In this document: positions 8,224 to 15,987 of the stretch, in pieces
How the letters are laid out: each line of letters begins with the position of its first letter
Position numbering within the stretch: position 1 is the first letter of the stretch
Made by a program: the position numbers and the translations under genes
The notes under the pieces: model-generated
Seen by the model: the letters and a program-made list of their open reading frames with translations, nothing else
The model's database searches: none
Told to the model about the DNA's origin: nothing
Source of the DNA: Acetobacteraceae bacterium
GTDB lineage: Bacteria > Pseudomonadota > Alphaproteobacteria > Acetobacterales > Acetobacteraceae
Length of the DNA: 32,072 nucleotides
Reading direction: 5' to 3'
Assembly (NCBI GenBank): GCA_025452005.1
Contig: JANWJK010000298.1
Location: 1-32,072, forward strand

Positions 8224-8400
8224 CTACCGCACCCGCTCCACGGCCAATTCCCTGATTGTCAGCCGTGCGATTATCAAGTCGTCAACGTGCCCCTTGCGCA
8301 TCTTAGCCCGGCCAAGAGCGAGCTGTCCGATCGCCATCTTGCCGATTGCCAACGCACCAGGATGCTGATTCGCGGTCGTGGCGATCTTCTCGCAGCAGAC
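8224..8400 (-). pseudogene. Remnant of a small gene with (L/M)AIG repeats
   Basis: An open stretch of 58 codons between two TAG codons reads, in part, ALAIGKMAIGQLALGRAKM and later LIIARLTIRELAVERVR. This regular LAIG/LxIxxL pattern resembles small alphaproteobacterial proteins of unknown function (from memory). No good start codon and no ribosome-binding site fit: the candidates are TTG at 8352 and ATG at 8337. A further stretch in the same frame lies beyond the upstream TAG (8401-8403), ending FTLPTGA, so a longer ancestral gene interrupted by a nonsense codon is possible. It fills part of the 405-base gap 8052-8456 between the exported protein and tRNA-Glu. I see nothing convincing in 8052-8223. 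Confidence 0.3.
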
Positions 8401-8456
8401 CTACGCTCCGGTCGGCAGAGTGAAGCCTGCGGTGCCTGCGCCGTTAGCACATAGGG

Positions 8457-8532
8457 TGGCGTCCCCTGCGGGATTCGAACCCGCGTTGCCGCCGTGAGAG
8501 GGCGGTGTCCTGGGCCTCTAGACGAAGGGGAC
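8457..8532 (-). tRNA. tRNA-Glu (anticodon CTC), with encoded CCA
   Basis: On the minus strand the sequence begins GTCCCCTTCGTCTAGAGGCC, a typical bacterial tRNA-Glu 5' half. The 7-bp acceptor stem pairs GTCCCCT with AGGGGAC. The anticodon arm is CCGCC-CTCTCAC-GGCGG, giving anticodon CTC, which reads GAG. The T arm contains GCGGGTTCGAATCCCGC. The discriminator G and CCA end are encoded at 8457-8460. The length is 76 bases including CCA, and all stems look intact. It is transcribed away from rluD, downstream of the DUF6476-like gene. Confidence 0.96.
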
Positions 8533-8548
8533 CTCGCTCAGGCCGCGC

Positions 8549-8577
8549 CTTCTAGGGCACCGAGCAGGCAAGTTCAA
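8549..8577 (-). promoter_or_regulatory. Putative sigma-70 promoter of tRNA-Glu
   Basis: On the minus strand TTGAAC (8577-8572) is followed by exactly 17 bases and then TAGAAG (8554-8549), about 16 bases before the tRNA 5' end. Hexamers and spacing fit a housekeeping promoter. It starts directly after the stop codon of the DUF6476-like gene, giving the tRNA its own transcription start. Confidence 0.5.
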
Positions 8578-8583
8578 GCCGGC

Positions 8584-8868
8584 TCAGGGCGCTCGCAGCC
8601 CCACGCGCCCGACAACGGCACCCGTCCGCGGGTCGATCAGCAACACGCGATCGGGCCCGCCCCCCTGCAACTGCACCGCCAGCCGATCTCCCGCCGCGGC
8701 GATTCCCACCATCCGCGTCCCTGCCGGCTCGTCCAGCACCAACGCGGCCGACGAAGGCGCCGTCGTTCCGGTCCCGCCGAGCCGCCGCGCAACCAGCACC
8801 ACCAGCGTCGTCGTCGCCACGACGATCAGCACGCCCATGACGATGACGAGCAACTTCAGGAACCGCAT
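8584..8868 (-). CDS. DUF6476-like small membrane-anchored protein
   Basis: The 94-residue protein has one N-terminal membrane segment (about residues 5-27, LKLLVIVMGVLIVVATTTLV) and a soluble tail containing DRLAVQLQGGGPDRVLLIDP. Its position back-to-back with rluD and its architecture match the DUF6476 family found beside rluD in other alphaproteobacteria (from memory). The function of that family is unknown. A GGGAGG ribosome-binding site precedes the ATG at 8868. Only 11 bases separate this start codon from the rluD start, so the divergent promoters would have to overlap the coding starts. Confidence 0.7.
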   Translation of the reverse strand: MRFLKLLVIVMGVLIVVATTTLVVLVARRLGGTGTTAPSSAALVLDEPAGTRMVGIAAAGDRLAVQLQGGGPDRVLLIDPRTGAVVGRVGLRAP

Positions 8869-8879
8869 ACTCCCTCCCC

Positions 8880-9881
8880 ATGCAGGACCGAGCGCCTCCC
8901 GCCGGCTCGTTCACCACCGTCGCCGAACCCGCGGCGCGCGGCCGCCGGCTCGACCGGTTCCTGGCCGACGCCATCGGCACGCTGTCGCGCTCACGCGTCA
9001 AGGCGTTGATCGAACAAGGCCTCGCCCGCCGCGACGGAAGCGTCCTCAGCGAGCCGGCCGAGCCGGTCCGACCCGGCGCCACCTATGTGCTCGACCTGCC
9101 GGCACCCGTCTCCGCGACGCCTCAACCGCAGGCAATCCCCTTCCCGATCCTCTACGAGGACGCCGACCTGATCGTCATAGACAAGCCGGCCGGGTTGGTC
9201 GTGCACCCGGCGCCCGGCAACTATGACGGCACGCTGGTCAACGCGCTGCTGGCCCATTGCGGCGATCAGCTCACCGGCATCGGCGGAGAGCGGCGGCCGG
9301 GCATCGTACACCGGCTGGACAAGGACACCTCCGGCATCATGGTGGTCGCCAAGACACAGCTGGCCAACACGGCGTTGACCGCCGCGTTCGCCGCGCGCGA
9401 CCTCGACCGCGCCTACCTGGCGCTTGTCTGGGGCCTGCCCAATCCTCTCGCCGGAGAGATCGAGGCGGCGATCGGCCGCGACCGGCGTGACCGCAAGCGC
9501 ATGGCTGTCGTCGCCCGCAACGGCAAGCCCGCACTTACGCGCTACCGCACCTTGCGTGCCTGGCAGACCGCGGTCGCCCTGCTGGAATGCGTGCTCGCCA
9601 CCGGACGGACGCACCAGATCCGCGTCCACCTCGCCAGCCGCGGCCACCCGGTGGTCGGCGACCCGGTCTACCTTCGCCGCGTGCCAGCCGTCGCCCGCTC
9701 GCTGCCCGAGCCCATCCGGCAGCGCCTCCTGGATTTCCCGCGCCAGGCGCTCCACGCGACGCGGCTCGGATTCACCCATCCTCGCACCGGCCAGCCGCTC
9801 AACTTCGCCAGCGAACCGCCGGCCGACATGGCCGGCCTGATCGCCGCAATCGAATGTGACCTGCGGCCAGCGCAGGGCTGA
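8880..9881 (+). CDS. rluD: Ribosomal large-subunit pseudouridine synthase, RluD family
   Basis: The 333-residue cytoplasmic enzyme converts uridines of 23S rRNA to pseudouridine. An N-terminal S4 RNA-binding domain occupies about residues 20-75 (RRLDRFLADAIGTLSRSRVK). The catalytic domain follows, with the family motif HRLDKDTSG containing the catalytic aspartate. It also has the conserved IVIDKPAGLVVHPAPGNYDG stretch and the ATGRTHQIRVHLASRGHPVV segment. Length and motif set match RluD rather than the smaller RluA, but target positions (1911/1915/1917 in E. coli) are not shown by sequence. There is no clear Shine-Dalgarno before the ATG, so a slightly different start or leaderless translation is possible. 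It lies upstream of rpoH, as in many alphaproteobacteria. Confidence 0.9.
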   Translation: MQDRAPPAGSFTTVAEPAARGRRLDRFLADAIGTLSRSRVKALIEQGLARRDGSVLSEPAEPVRPGATYVLDLPAPVSATPQPQAIPFPILYEDADLIVIDKPAGLVVHPAPGNYDGTLVNALLAHCGDQLTGIGGERRPGIVHRLDKDTSGIMVVAKTQLANTALTAAFAARDLDRAYLALVWGLPNPLAGEIEAAIGRDRRDRKRMAVVARNGKPALTRYRTLRAWQTAVALLECVLATGRTHQIRVHLASRGHPVVGDPVYLRRVPAVARSLPEPIRQRLLDFPRQALHATRLGFTHPRTGQPLNFASEPPADMAGLIAAIECDLRPAQG

Positions 9882-9896
9882 TAGCGGCTGGATTCC

Positions 9897-9925
9897 TTGA
9901 CAGGACTAAATCAGTCCTGTATGTG
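9897..9925 (+). promoter_or_regulatory. Putative rpoH promoter containing a perfect palindromic operator
   Basis: TTGACA at 9897-9902 is followed by a 17-base spacer and a weak -10, TATGTG, at 9920-9925. Inside lies a perfect inverted repeat, arms ACAGGACT (9900-9907) and AGTCCTGT (9913-9920), around the 5-base spacer AAATC. Its centre matches GACTRWWWYAGTC, the core of the E. coli IscR type 1 site as I recall it. A repressor bound here would block both promoter elements. As RNA it could also be a hairpin just after the rluD stop, but no U-tract follows, so an operator is preferred over a terminator. This is inference from sequence alone. Confidence 0.5.
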
Positions 9926-9986
9926 GAATGCACCGGCGCGAACGGGTGTATTGCGTCGGTGGGGACGTCCGGAAGCGCCGCCGCCA

Positions 9987-10022
9987 GGATGGGACGGGTA
10001 TCCGGGACGTGATGTCCCATCC
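9987..10022 (+). repeat. Competing inverted repeats in the rpoH leader
   Basis: GGATGGGAC (9987-9995) and GTCCCATCC (10014-10022) are a perfect 9-bp inverted repeat with an 18-base loop. The loop contains a second GGGAC (10004-10008) that can instead pair with GTCCC (10014-10018) as a small hairpin with a 5-base loop. The two structures are mutually exclusive. They lie about 90 bases upstream of the rpoH start codon, within the leader if transcription begins near 9930. Confidence 0.45.
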
Positions 10023-10109
10023 CGCACCCATGACTGGTTCAGTCACATTCCGGCCTCACTCTTGCGCCGAACTGGGCAGGAAGCAGGCACGACGAAAGGA
10101 GCCTTCCCC

Positions 10110-11039
10110 TTGGCCTCTGCCGTCATCAACGTCGCTCCCGAGGGCAATCTCTCGCGGTATCTCCAGGAGATCCGCAAATTCCCCATGCTGTCCCCGGAGG
10201 AGGAGCTCGCTCTCTCCCGCCGGTGGCGCGACCATGAGGATATGGAGGCGGCACACAAGCTTGTCACATCACATCTGCGACTCGTGGCGAAGATCGCCAT
10301 GGGGTACCGCGGTTACGGCCTGCCGGTCGGCGAGCTGATCTCCGAGGGCAATGTCGGCATGATGCAGGCGGTGAAGCGATTCGATCCGGATCGCGGGTTC
10401 CGCCTCGCCACGTACGCCATGTGGTGGATCAGGGCCGCGATCCAGGAATACATCCTGCATAGCTGGTCGCTGGTGAAAATGGGCACTACCGCCGCCCAGA
10501 AGAAGCTGTTCTTCAACCTGCGCCGGCTGAAGGGTCAGATGCAGGCGATCGACGATGGCGACCTGCAGCCCGAGCAGGTGGCGAAGATCGCACGCATGCT
10601 GGACGTGCCTGAGCAGGACGTGGTCAGCATGAACCGCCGGCTTGCCGCACCGGATCACAGCCTGAACGCCACCGTCCGCCAGGACAGCGAAGGCGAATGG
10701 CAGGACTGGCTGGTCGACGAGACCGACAGCCAGGAAACCAGCTACGCCGAACACGAGGAACTGACCGGCCGCAAGGCGCTGCTGAGCAGCGCGCTCAAGA
10801 CGCTGAACGAACGCGAACGCCACATCCTGATCGAGCGCCGATTGAAGGACAATCCGACCACGCTAGAGGAGCTCTCGCAGCAGTACGGCATCTCGCGCGA
10901 ACGGGTGCGCCAGATCGAGGTGCGCGCCTTCGAGAAGCTGCAGAAGGCGATGAAGGCGCAGATCGCGGAGCGTCGGCTGCAATCGCAGTCGGCCATTGCC
11001 GCGCGCCAGGCGTCGGGCAGGCAAGCGGCCGATCACTGA
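10110..11039 (+). CDS. rpoH: RNA polymerase heat-shock sigma factor RpoH (sigma-32)
   Basis: The 309-residue sigma factor directs RNA polymerase to heat-shock promoters. Region 2 is clear: LRLVAKIAMGYRGYG, then GNVGMMQAVKRFDPDRGFRL and ATYAMWWIRAAIQEYIL. The RpoH box QKKLFFNLR begins at about residue 130 and separates RpoH from other sigma-70 proteins. Region 4 ends with GISRERVRQIEVRAFEKLQ. I chose the TTG at 10110 (MASAVINVAP) because AAAGGAG lies 8 bases upstream and homology starts there; the frame stays open to 9897 without RpoH-like sequence. That leaves a leader of about 180 bases after the putative promoter, with inverted repeats that might control expression. The gene ends convergently, overlapping the next gene's stop by 7 bases. 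Confidence 0.93.
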   Translation: MASAVINVAPEGNLSRYLQEIRKFPMLSPEEELALSRRWRDHEDMEAAHKLVTSHLRLVAKIAMGYRGYGLPVGELISEGNVGMMQAVKRFDPDRGFRLATYAMWWIRAAIQEYILHSWSLVKMGTTAAQKKLFFNLRRLKGQMQAIDDGDLQPEQVAKIARMLDVPEQDVVSMNRRLAAPDHSLNATVRQDSEGEWQDWLVDETDSQETSYAEHEELTGRKALLSSALKTLNERERHILIERRLKDNPTTLEELSQQYGISRERVRQIEVRAFEKLQKAMKAQIAERRLQSQSAIAARQASGRQAADH

Positions 11040-11509
11040 TCGCCGTGGGGCGCCTCCAGCGTCCAGGCTTCCACCAACCTCGCCCGCTCGGCACGCAGCC
11101 GGGCGGCGCGGGCGATGCTTAGCGCCTCCAGCGCCATGCGGACCACGATCGGGGTGATCTCTGCCAACAGCCAGCCGGCCGCCGCCGCGGTCCATGCGGT
11201 TCCGACGACGCGGACATTGCCTGCCAGCGCCGTCGCTACCGCCATGCTATGGCCTGACGTCCACAACGCGCGCACCGGATCGACCGCGGCCGCCATGCTG
11301 CATAGCGCGATGCTGCGCGCGCGCGGACGCCCCGGTTCGTGATCCAGCAGGACCGCCAGCAGCGCGGGCCCGAGGATGACGCCTAGCAACAGCGCCGTCG
11401 GCGTGGCCAGCGTCACCATTGCCCCGCACAACAGGCCTTGCAGCCAGGTCAGCGAATGCTGCCGCGGCTGCCGCGTAACGAGACCGGTCGCGGCCTTCCG
11501 TTTTGCCAT
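11033..11509 (-). CDS. Hypothetical membrane protein
   Basis: The family is not recognised. The product of about 158 residues starts with a basic segment (MAKRKAATGLVTRQPRQ). Two closely spaced hydrophobic segments follow (GLLCGAMVTLATPTALLLGV and ILGPALLAVLL), and one or two more lie around MAVATALAGNVRVVG and TAAAAGWLLAEITPIVVRMA. The C-terminal 40 residues form a likely amphipathic or coiled helix rich in Arg, Ala and Glu. The ATG at 11509 lies 7 bases after the stop of the pseudokinase gene, so the two are probably co-translated and may form a membrane complex. It converges on rpoH. Confidence 0.65.
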   Translation of the reverse strand: MAKRKAATGLVTRQPRQHSLTWLQGLLCGAMVTLATPTALLLGVILGPALLAVLLDHEPGRPRARSIALCSMAAAVDPVRALWTSGHSMAVATALAGNVRVVGTAWTAAAAGWLLAEITPIVVRMALEALSIARAARLRAERARLVEAWTLEAPHGDQ

Positions 11510-11516
11510 CGGCGCC

Positions 11517-13484
11517 TCAGCCAAGCGCCGCCACGGCAAGCACCGTGGCCATCGCGGTCAGCCCGAGGCCGGCGGCGATCTCCTGGCCAAGGCGCACCGC
11601 CATCACCGCCCGACCGGGCGCGCCTCCGACGATCTGCGCCAGTTCCGCGTCGATCTGCTCCAATTGCCGCACCGCTTCGTGCGCATCGCGCATATCGGCG
11701 CTTCTCCCGGCTGGGTCTTCGAGCACCTGAAGCATTGGCGCCAGGTAGCCGGCCTGCGTCAGCGCCCGCAGCCGCTCCTCCACGGCAGCACGGCGCTCAC
11801 GGTTCCTCCAGGTGGCGAGAACGGGCCCCGCGCGCGCGGCCAGCCAGGCGGCGACCCCCGGCAGCGGCCGCGGGTGCAGCCGCGACTGCAATTGCGCCAG
11901 CACGCGCAGTTGCGCCAGGCACGTTGCCCCCATGGCGCCGCCGCTCTGGACGGACAGATCATTGTCCATGCGCCGTTCCAGCCGGGCGGCGATGAAAGCG
12001 GCAAGCTGCGTGTCGATCGGCTCGCCCTGCCGGCGATCGACGTGGCTTGCCGTCTCCTCCAACGCCGGCAGCAGATCAGCCAGCCGCGCCACCCAATGCC
12101 CGTCCACCAGAGGACTGGCACAGGGCATCATGGGGTTCAGGAGATAGGCGAGCCGCGGCACGCCGCTGCCCTCGCCGCGCTGCTGCAACCAACTGTGCTG
12201 CTGGCGCGCCTCGACCCGCATGACGGTGGCGTCGCAACGTTCGGCACGAGCCGCCGCCCAGTTGCCGGCTTCCTCGCGCAGGATGATCTCCTCGAGCGGC
12301 ACCACGGCGTCGGGCTTGCTGGCCTGGGCCGCGGCAAGTGCTGTGCCGATGCCATCTGGCCACAACGCCAGTCCGCGCCAGCACAGCGGTGCCAGTGGAT
12401 CGAGCACCGCGATCGCGCGCATCACCAATGCCGCCTCGCCATCGACATCGTTCGGTGACATATCCAGGTTGCGGTGGCGCACCAGCTCTTCCACCCGGGT
12501 GGCAAGTTGGGCATCGCCCAACCCGCGGCGCAGCCATTGCTCGACATGATTGGCGCGCAACGCGTTCAGTCCCTGGTCAGGCTCGATCGCCAAGGCATAC
12601 GCCAGCGACCGCGCGTTCCAGGCCTCGCCGCTGCCCAGGACGATGGGCCGTTGCGCCCGGCGCGGCGGCCGTGCCGCGACACGGCGCCCACGCGCGCTGG
12701 CCGGGTCGCGCAGCAAGGTCGGGGTCGGACGATGTTCGGGGTCCTCGGCCAGCATGCCGCGGACCAGGTCGCCGATGATAGGCGGCAGCCGTTCATCGCC
12801 TGCCAGCGCGGCATAGGTCCCCAGTTCCAGCTTGCGGCGGAGGATCGCACTGTCGTCAAGCTGCGCGAGCGGCGTACGGCCGATCGCCAGGCACAGTAGC
12901 AGCACGCCGAGCGCATAGACGTCGTCGGCGATGCTGCCATCGCCGCGGCCCGACGGCAGACACATCGCTGAATACGGCGGCTCGAACAGCACCGGTTGCG
13001 ACATTGCCGGCGGTGCGGTCCAGGCGCTGCCGAGCACGATCGGCTGGCCAGGTGCAGTCTGGAACGCGTTGTCGGGACGGATGCCACGATGGGTCATGCC
13101 GCGCTCGTGCAGGTGCTCGAGCACGTGCGCCGCCGGGCGAAGCACGCAGTCGAGCAGCTCCGCCTCCGGCCAGGGCCGCTTGCGGCTGAGGATGCTGGGC
13201 CCCGGCGGCGCCACGCAGATCGCATAGCAGGCGTCGCCCGCCGTGCCGTAGGCCAGTGGCGTCAGCAGACTGTCGATCGGGGTCAGCAGGGCCTGGAAGG
13301 CGCGCGGCCGCGGCGGCAGACTCCGATCCAGCCTGATCGCCATCAGATCGGTCCGCCCGCTGAGCTGATCGGCTGCACCGCACGCCGCAAGACCGCCTAC
13401 CGCGGGCAGCATTCGACCCGCATCGACCAGGTACTGATCGGCGATCAGGGCGCCGTTTTGGCGGACGGGTCCGGGACTGGCCAT
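11517..13484 (-). CDS. Pseudokinase-like protein with C-terminal membrane segment
   Basis: The 655-residue protein has an N-terminal region (about 45-270) with the outline of a eukaryotic-type Ser/Thr kinase. MAIRLDRS stands where VAIK would be, and a catalytic loop THRGIRPDNAF lies at 131-141. An APE-like FEPPYSA is followed by the F-helix DDVYALGVLLLCLAIGRTPL. Key residues are lost: the VAIK lysine is Arg, HRD is HRG (132-134), and the DFG aspartate is replaced in IVLGSAW. Phosphotransfer is therefore unlikely. The middle and C-terminal parts are helical with no recognised domain, ending in a hydrophobic segment (LGLTAMATVLAVAALG) that could anchor it in the membrane. It starts 43 bases after purA and is probably in the hisZ-purA transcript. 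Confidence 0.75.
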   Translation of the reverse strand: MASPGPVRQNGALIADQYLVDAGRMLPAVGGLAACGAADQLSGRTDLMAIRLDRSLPPRPRAFQALLTPIDSLLTPLAYGTAGDACYAICVAPPGPSILSRKRPWPEAELLDCVLRPAAHVLEHLHERGMTHRGIRPDNAFQTAPGQPIVLGSAWTAPPAMSQPVLFEPPYSAMCLPSGRGDGSIADDVYALGVLLLCLAIGRTPLAQLDDSAILRRKLELGTYAALAGDERLPPIIGDLVRGMLAEDPEHRPTPTLLRDPASARGRRVAARPPRRAQRPIVLGSGEAWNARSLAYALAIEPDQGLNALRANHVEQWLRRGLGDAQLATRVEELVRHRNLDMSPNDVDGEAALVMRAIAVLDPLAPLCWRGLALWPDGIGTALAAAQASKPDAVVPLEEIILREEAGNWAAARAERCDATVMRVEARQQHSWLQQRGEGSGVPRLAYLLNPMMPCASPLVDGHWVARLADLLPALEETASHVDRRQGEPIDTQLAAFIAARLERRMDNDLSVQSGGAMGATCLAQLRVLAQLQSRLHPRPLPGVAAWLAARAGPVLATWRNRERRAAVEERLRALTQAGYLAPMLQVLEDPAGRSADMRDAHEAVRQLEQIDAELAQIVGGAPGRAVMAVRLGQEIAAGLGLTAMATVLAVAALG

Positions 13485-13527
13485 GTCGCGGCCAATCCTT
13501 GCCGAGAAAGGTTGAAGATCGGTGACC

Positions 13528-14817
13528 CTAACCCTCGAACGGATCCCTCATCAGTATCGTGTCGTCGCGCTCGGGGCTGGTCGAAAGCAGCGTCACCGGC
13601 GCCTCCACCAGCTCTTCGATGCGCCGCACATACTTGACCGCCTGCGCCGGCAGATCGGCCCAGGAGCGTGCGCCACGCGATGATCCGGTCCAGCCCTCCA
13701 TCGTCTCGTACTCCGGCTCGGCCGCGGCCTGTGCGCCTGGCGCGGCCGGCAGATGACGGTAGCGCTCGCCGCCGATCCGATAGCCTGTACAGATCCTCAG
13801 CTCCGGCAGTCCGTCCAGCACGTCCAGCTTGGTCAGCGCCAGGCCATTGACGCCGCCCACCTTCACCGCCTGCCGCACCAGCACCGCATCGAACCAGCCG
13901 CAGCGGCGCCGCCGACCGGTATTGGTGCCGTACTCGTTGCCCCGATCCCCCAGCAACTGTCCCGTCGCATCGGCCAGTTCCGTCGGGAAAGGGCCAGCGC
14001 CGACGCGCGTGCTGTACGCCTTGGCGATCCCCAGAACGAAGCCGACCGCCGCCGGACCCACTCCAGCGCCGGCCGCGGCCGTCGCCGCCACCGTGTTGCT
14101 GGAGGTGACATACGGATATGTGCCGTGATCGACATCCAGCATCACCGCCTGCGCACCCTCGAACAGGATACGTCGTCCAGCCCGCCGCGCCTCGTCCAAA
14201 CGCTCCCACACGGGCTCGGCGAACGGCAAGATCTGCGGCGCCAGCACGAGCAGCCGGGCGAGCACGTCGGACTTCGAAAATGTCGCGGCACCGAGGCCTT
14301 GCAGCAGCGTGTTGTGATGCAGCAGCAGCTCGTCCAGTTTGTCCGCCAGCGTCTGCGGCTCGGCCAGATCGGCGACCCGGATGGCACGACGCGCAGCCTT
14401 GTCCTCATAGGCGGGGCCGATGCCGCGGCCAGTGGTGCCGATCTTGCGATCGCCCCGGGCCGCCTCGCGTGCCCGGTCCAGTGCCGGATGCATCGGCAGG
14501 ATCAGCGTGGCGTTTTCCGCGATGCGCAGCGAAGCCGGCGTTACGTCGATTCCCTGCGCCCGCACCTTTTCGATCTCGGTAAGCAGCGCCTCGGGGTCGA
14601 CCACCACGCCGTTTCCGATGATGCCGATCTTGCCGCGCACGAGGCCGGACGGCAGCAGCGACAGCTTGTAGGTCTCATTGCCCACCACGAGGGTGTGGCC
14701 GGCATTGTGACCGCCCTGGAAGCGCACCACGATATCCGCCCGGCTGGCCAGCCAGTCGACCACCTTGCCCTTGCCCTCGTCGCCCCATTGGGCGCCGATC
14801 ACCGCAACGTTCGCCAT
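13528..14817 (-). CDS. purA: Adenylosuccinate synthetase
   Basis: This 429-residue cytoplasmic enzyme joins IMP and aspartate using GTP, the first committed step from IMP to AMP. It shows the glycine-rich P-loop [17 protein letters not shown] at residues 8-24 with the catalytic aspartate, then GGHNAGHT with the catalytic histidine. It also has [35 protein letters not shown] and the GTP-binding TKLDVLDGL. Length is standard. The start lies 3 bases after the hisZ stop, so the two are translationally linked, an arrangement common in alphaproteobacteria. No unusual residues were noticed. Confidence 0.96.
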   Translation of the reverse strand: MANVAVIGAQWGDEGKGKVVDWLASRADIVVRFQGGHNAGHTLVVGNETYKLSLLPSGLVRGKIGIIGNGVVVDPEALLTEIEKVRAQGIDVTPASLRIAENATLILPMHPALDRAREAARGDRKIGTTGRGIGPAYEDKAARRAIRVADLAEPQTLADKLDELLLHHNTLLQGLGAATFSKSDVLARLLVLAPQILPFAEPVWERLDEARRAGRRILFEGAQAVMLDVDHGTYPYVTSSNTVAATAAAGAGVGPAAVGFVLGIAKAYSTRVGAGPFPTELADATGQLLGDRGNEYGTNTGRRRRCGWFDAVLVRQAVKVGGVNGLALTKLDVLDGLPELRICTGYRIGGERYRHLPAAPGAQAAAEPEYETMEGWTGSSRGARSWADLPAQAVKYVRRIEELVEAPVTLLSTSPERDDTILMRDPFEG

Positions 14818-14820
14818 GTC

Positions 14821-15972
14821 TCAGGTTCCACTCAGTGGGACGGCGCTGCCGTTGCGCAGGATATGCGAACACGACAGCCTTCGCGCCTCGGCCACCGCGT
14901 CCTCCTCCGGGCCGAGCGCGGCGATGGTGGCATAGCCCAGGCGGCGCATCCGCGCAGCCTCGTCGCGGTCCGCGTTCGGAGGGACGTAAAGCCTCTGACG
15001 CGCCTCACGCGGCGGAGCGGCGCGCAGCACAGCATCAGGGAGCAAGGTGAGACCGGTGGCAGGTTCGGCCTCGCCACAAATATAGCGCCCGCCGCGGCCC
15101 AGCTCTTCATGCCGCCCGGGAGCGTAGATCGTGACCGAGACGCCGGTCTCGTATCGGAAGCCGCGGAACTCCACCGGATCGATCGTCAGGCGCAGGGTGG
15201 GCGCGCTGCCGCGGATCGCTGCGACCACTGCGGCAAGCCGGTTGGCGAGATCGCGCCCCGCCGGCGGCAGGTTGGCCGCCTCGAGGGCCTCCAATGCCCG
15301 ATCCGCCGGTCCTGCCGCCAGCAAAAGGTGCGTCAGCGTCGGCGCCAGGCTGCCGCCGTGGCGGGTCACCGAGGCCGCATCCTTGCGGTCCAGTGCCCGC
15401 GCCAGCGCGGCCCGGGTCGTTCCGGCAAGCCCCGCATCGTCGAGCAGGACGGGAACCAGCGTCGGCAAGGTCAGGTCGAAGCTGGTGCGAACCAGACCCA
15501 CCGACGCCAGCGCCTCTGCGCCCACCAGCACGATCTCCGCATCCGCAGCGGGATTGTCGCAGCCGATCAGTTCGATGCCGGCCTGGGCGATCTGCCGGTC
15601 GGGCGCAAGCTGGCTTCCCCGCACACGCAGGCACTGCCCGGCATAGGACAGCCGCAGTGGCCGAGGCGCCTGCGCGAGCCGCGTCGTGGCGATGCGCGCG
15701 ACCTGCGGCGTGGTGTCGGCGCGCAGGCCCATCATGCGCTGGCTTTCCGGGTCCATCAGCCTGAACGTCTGCTCCGCCACCGCAGCACCGGAGCCGGCCA
15801 AGAGGCTGTCCTCGAATTCCAGCAGCGGCGGCTTCACGCGCTGGTAGCCGTGCGCGGCGAACACCTCCATGAGTGCCTCGACCGACGCCGCCTCGGTTTC
15901 GGCATCGGGCGGCAGCAGATCGCGCAGCCCGGCCGGCAGCAGCGCGCGGTGGTTGGTCACATCGTCGCTCAT
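14821..15972 (-). CDS. hisZ: ATP phosphoribosyltransferase regulatory subunit
   Basis: The 383-residue protein is a class II aminoacyl-tRNA synthetase paralogue (HisRS-like) without tRNA-charging activity. In the family it complexes with the short form of HisG and allows histidine-sensitive control of the first step of histidine synthesis. Recognisable parts are LLPAGLRDLLPPDAE at the N-terminus, a motif 2-like region (QRMMGLRADTTPQVARIA, SYAGQCLRVRG), and motif-3-like GRGGRYI near residue 290. It is shorter than HisRS and lacks the anticodon-binding domain. HisG is not in the window. It lies 15 bases after the metallophosphoesterase gene and 3 bases before purA. Confidence 0.9.
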   Translation of the reverse strand: MSDDVTNHRALLPAGLRDLLPPDAETEAASVEALMEVFAAHGYQRVKPPLLEFEDSLLAGSGAAVAEQTFRLMDPESQRMMGLRADTTPQVARIATTRLAQAPRPLRLSYAGQCLRVRGSQLAPDRQIAQAGIELIGCDNPAADAEIVLVGAEALASVGLVRTSFDLTLPTLVPVLLDDAGLAGTTRAALARALDRKDAASVTRHGGSLAPTLTHLLLAAGPADRALEALEAANLPPAGRDLANRLAAVVAAIRGSAPTLRLTIDPVEFRGFRYETGVSVTIYAPGRHEELGRGGRYICGEAEPATGLTLLPDAVLRAAPPREARQRLYVPPNADRDEAARMRRLGYATIAALGPEEDAVAEARRLSCSHILRNGSAVPLSGT

Positions 15973-15987
15973 CGCGGCTTTCAGCTA

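Noticed and set aside
9898-9925. Rho-independent terminator after rluD
   Set aside because: The stem is perfect, but only half G/C and not followed by a U-tract; an operator fits better, though a terminator is not excluded.
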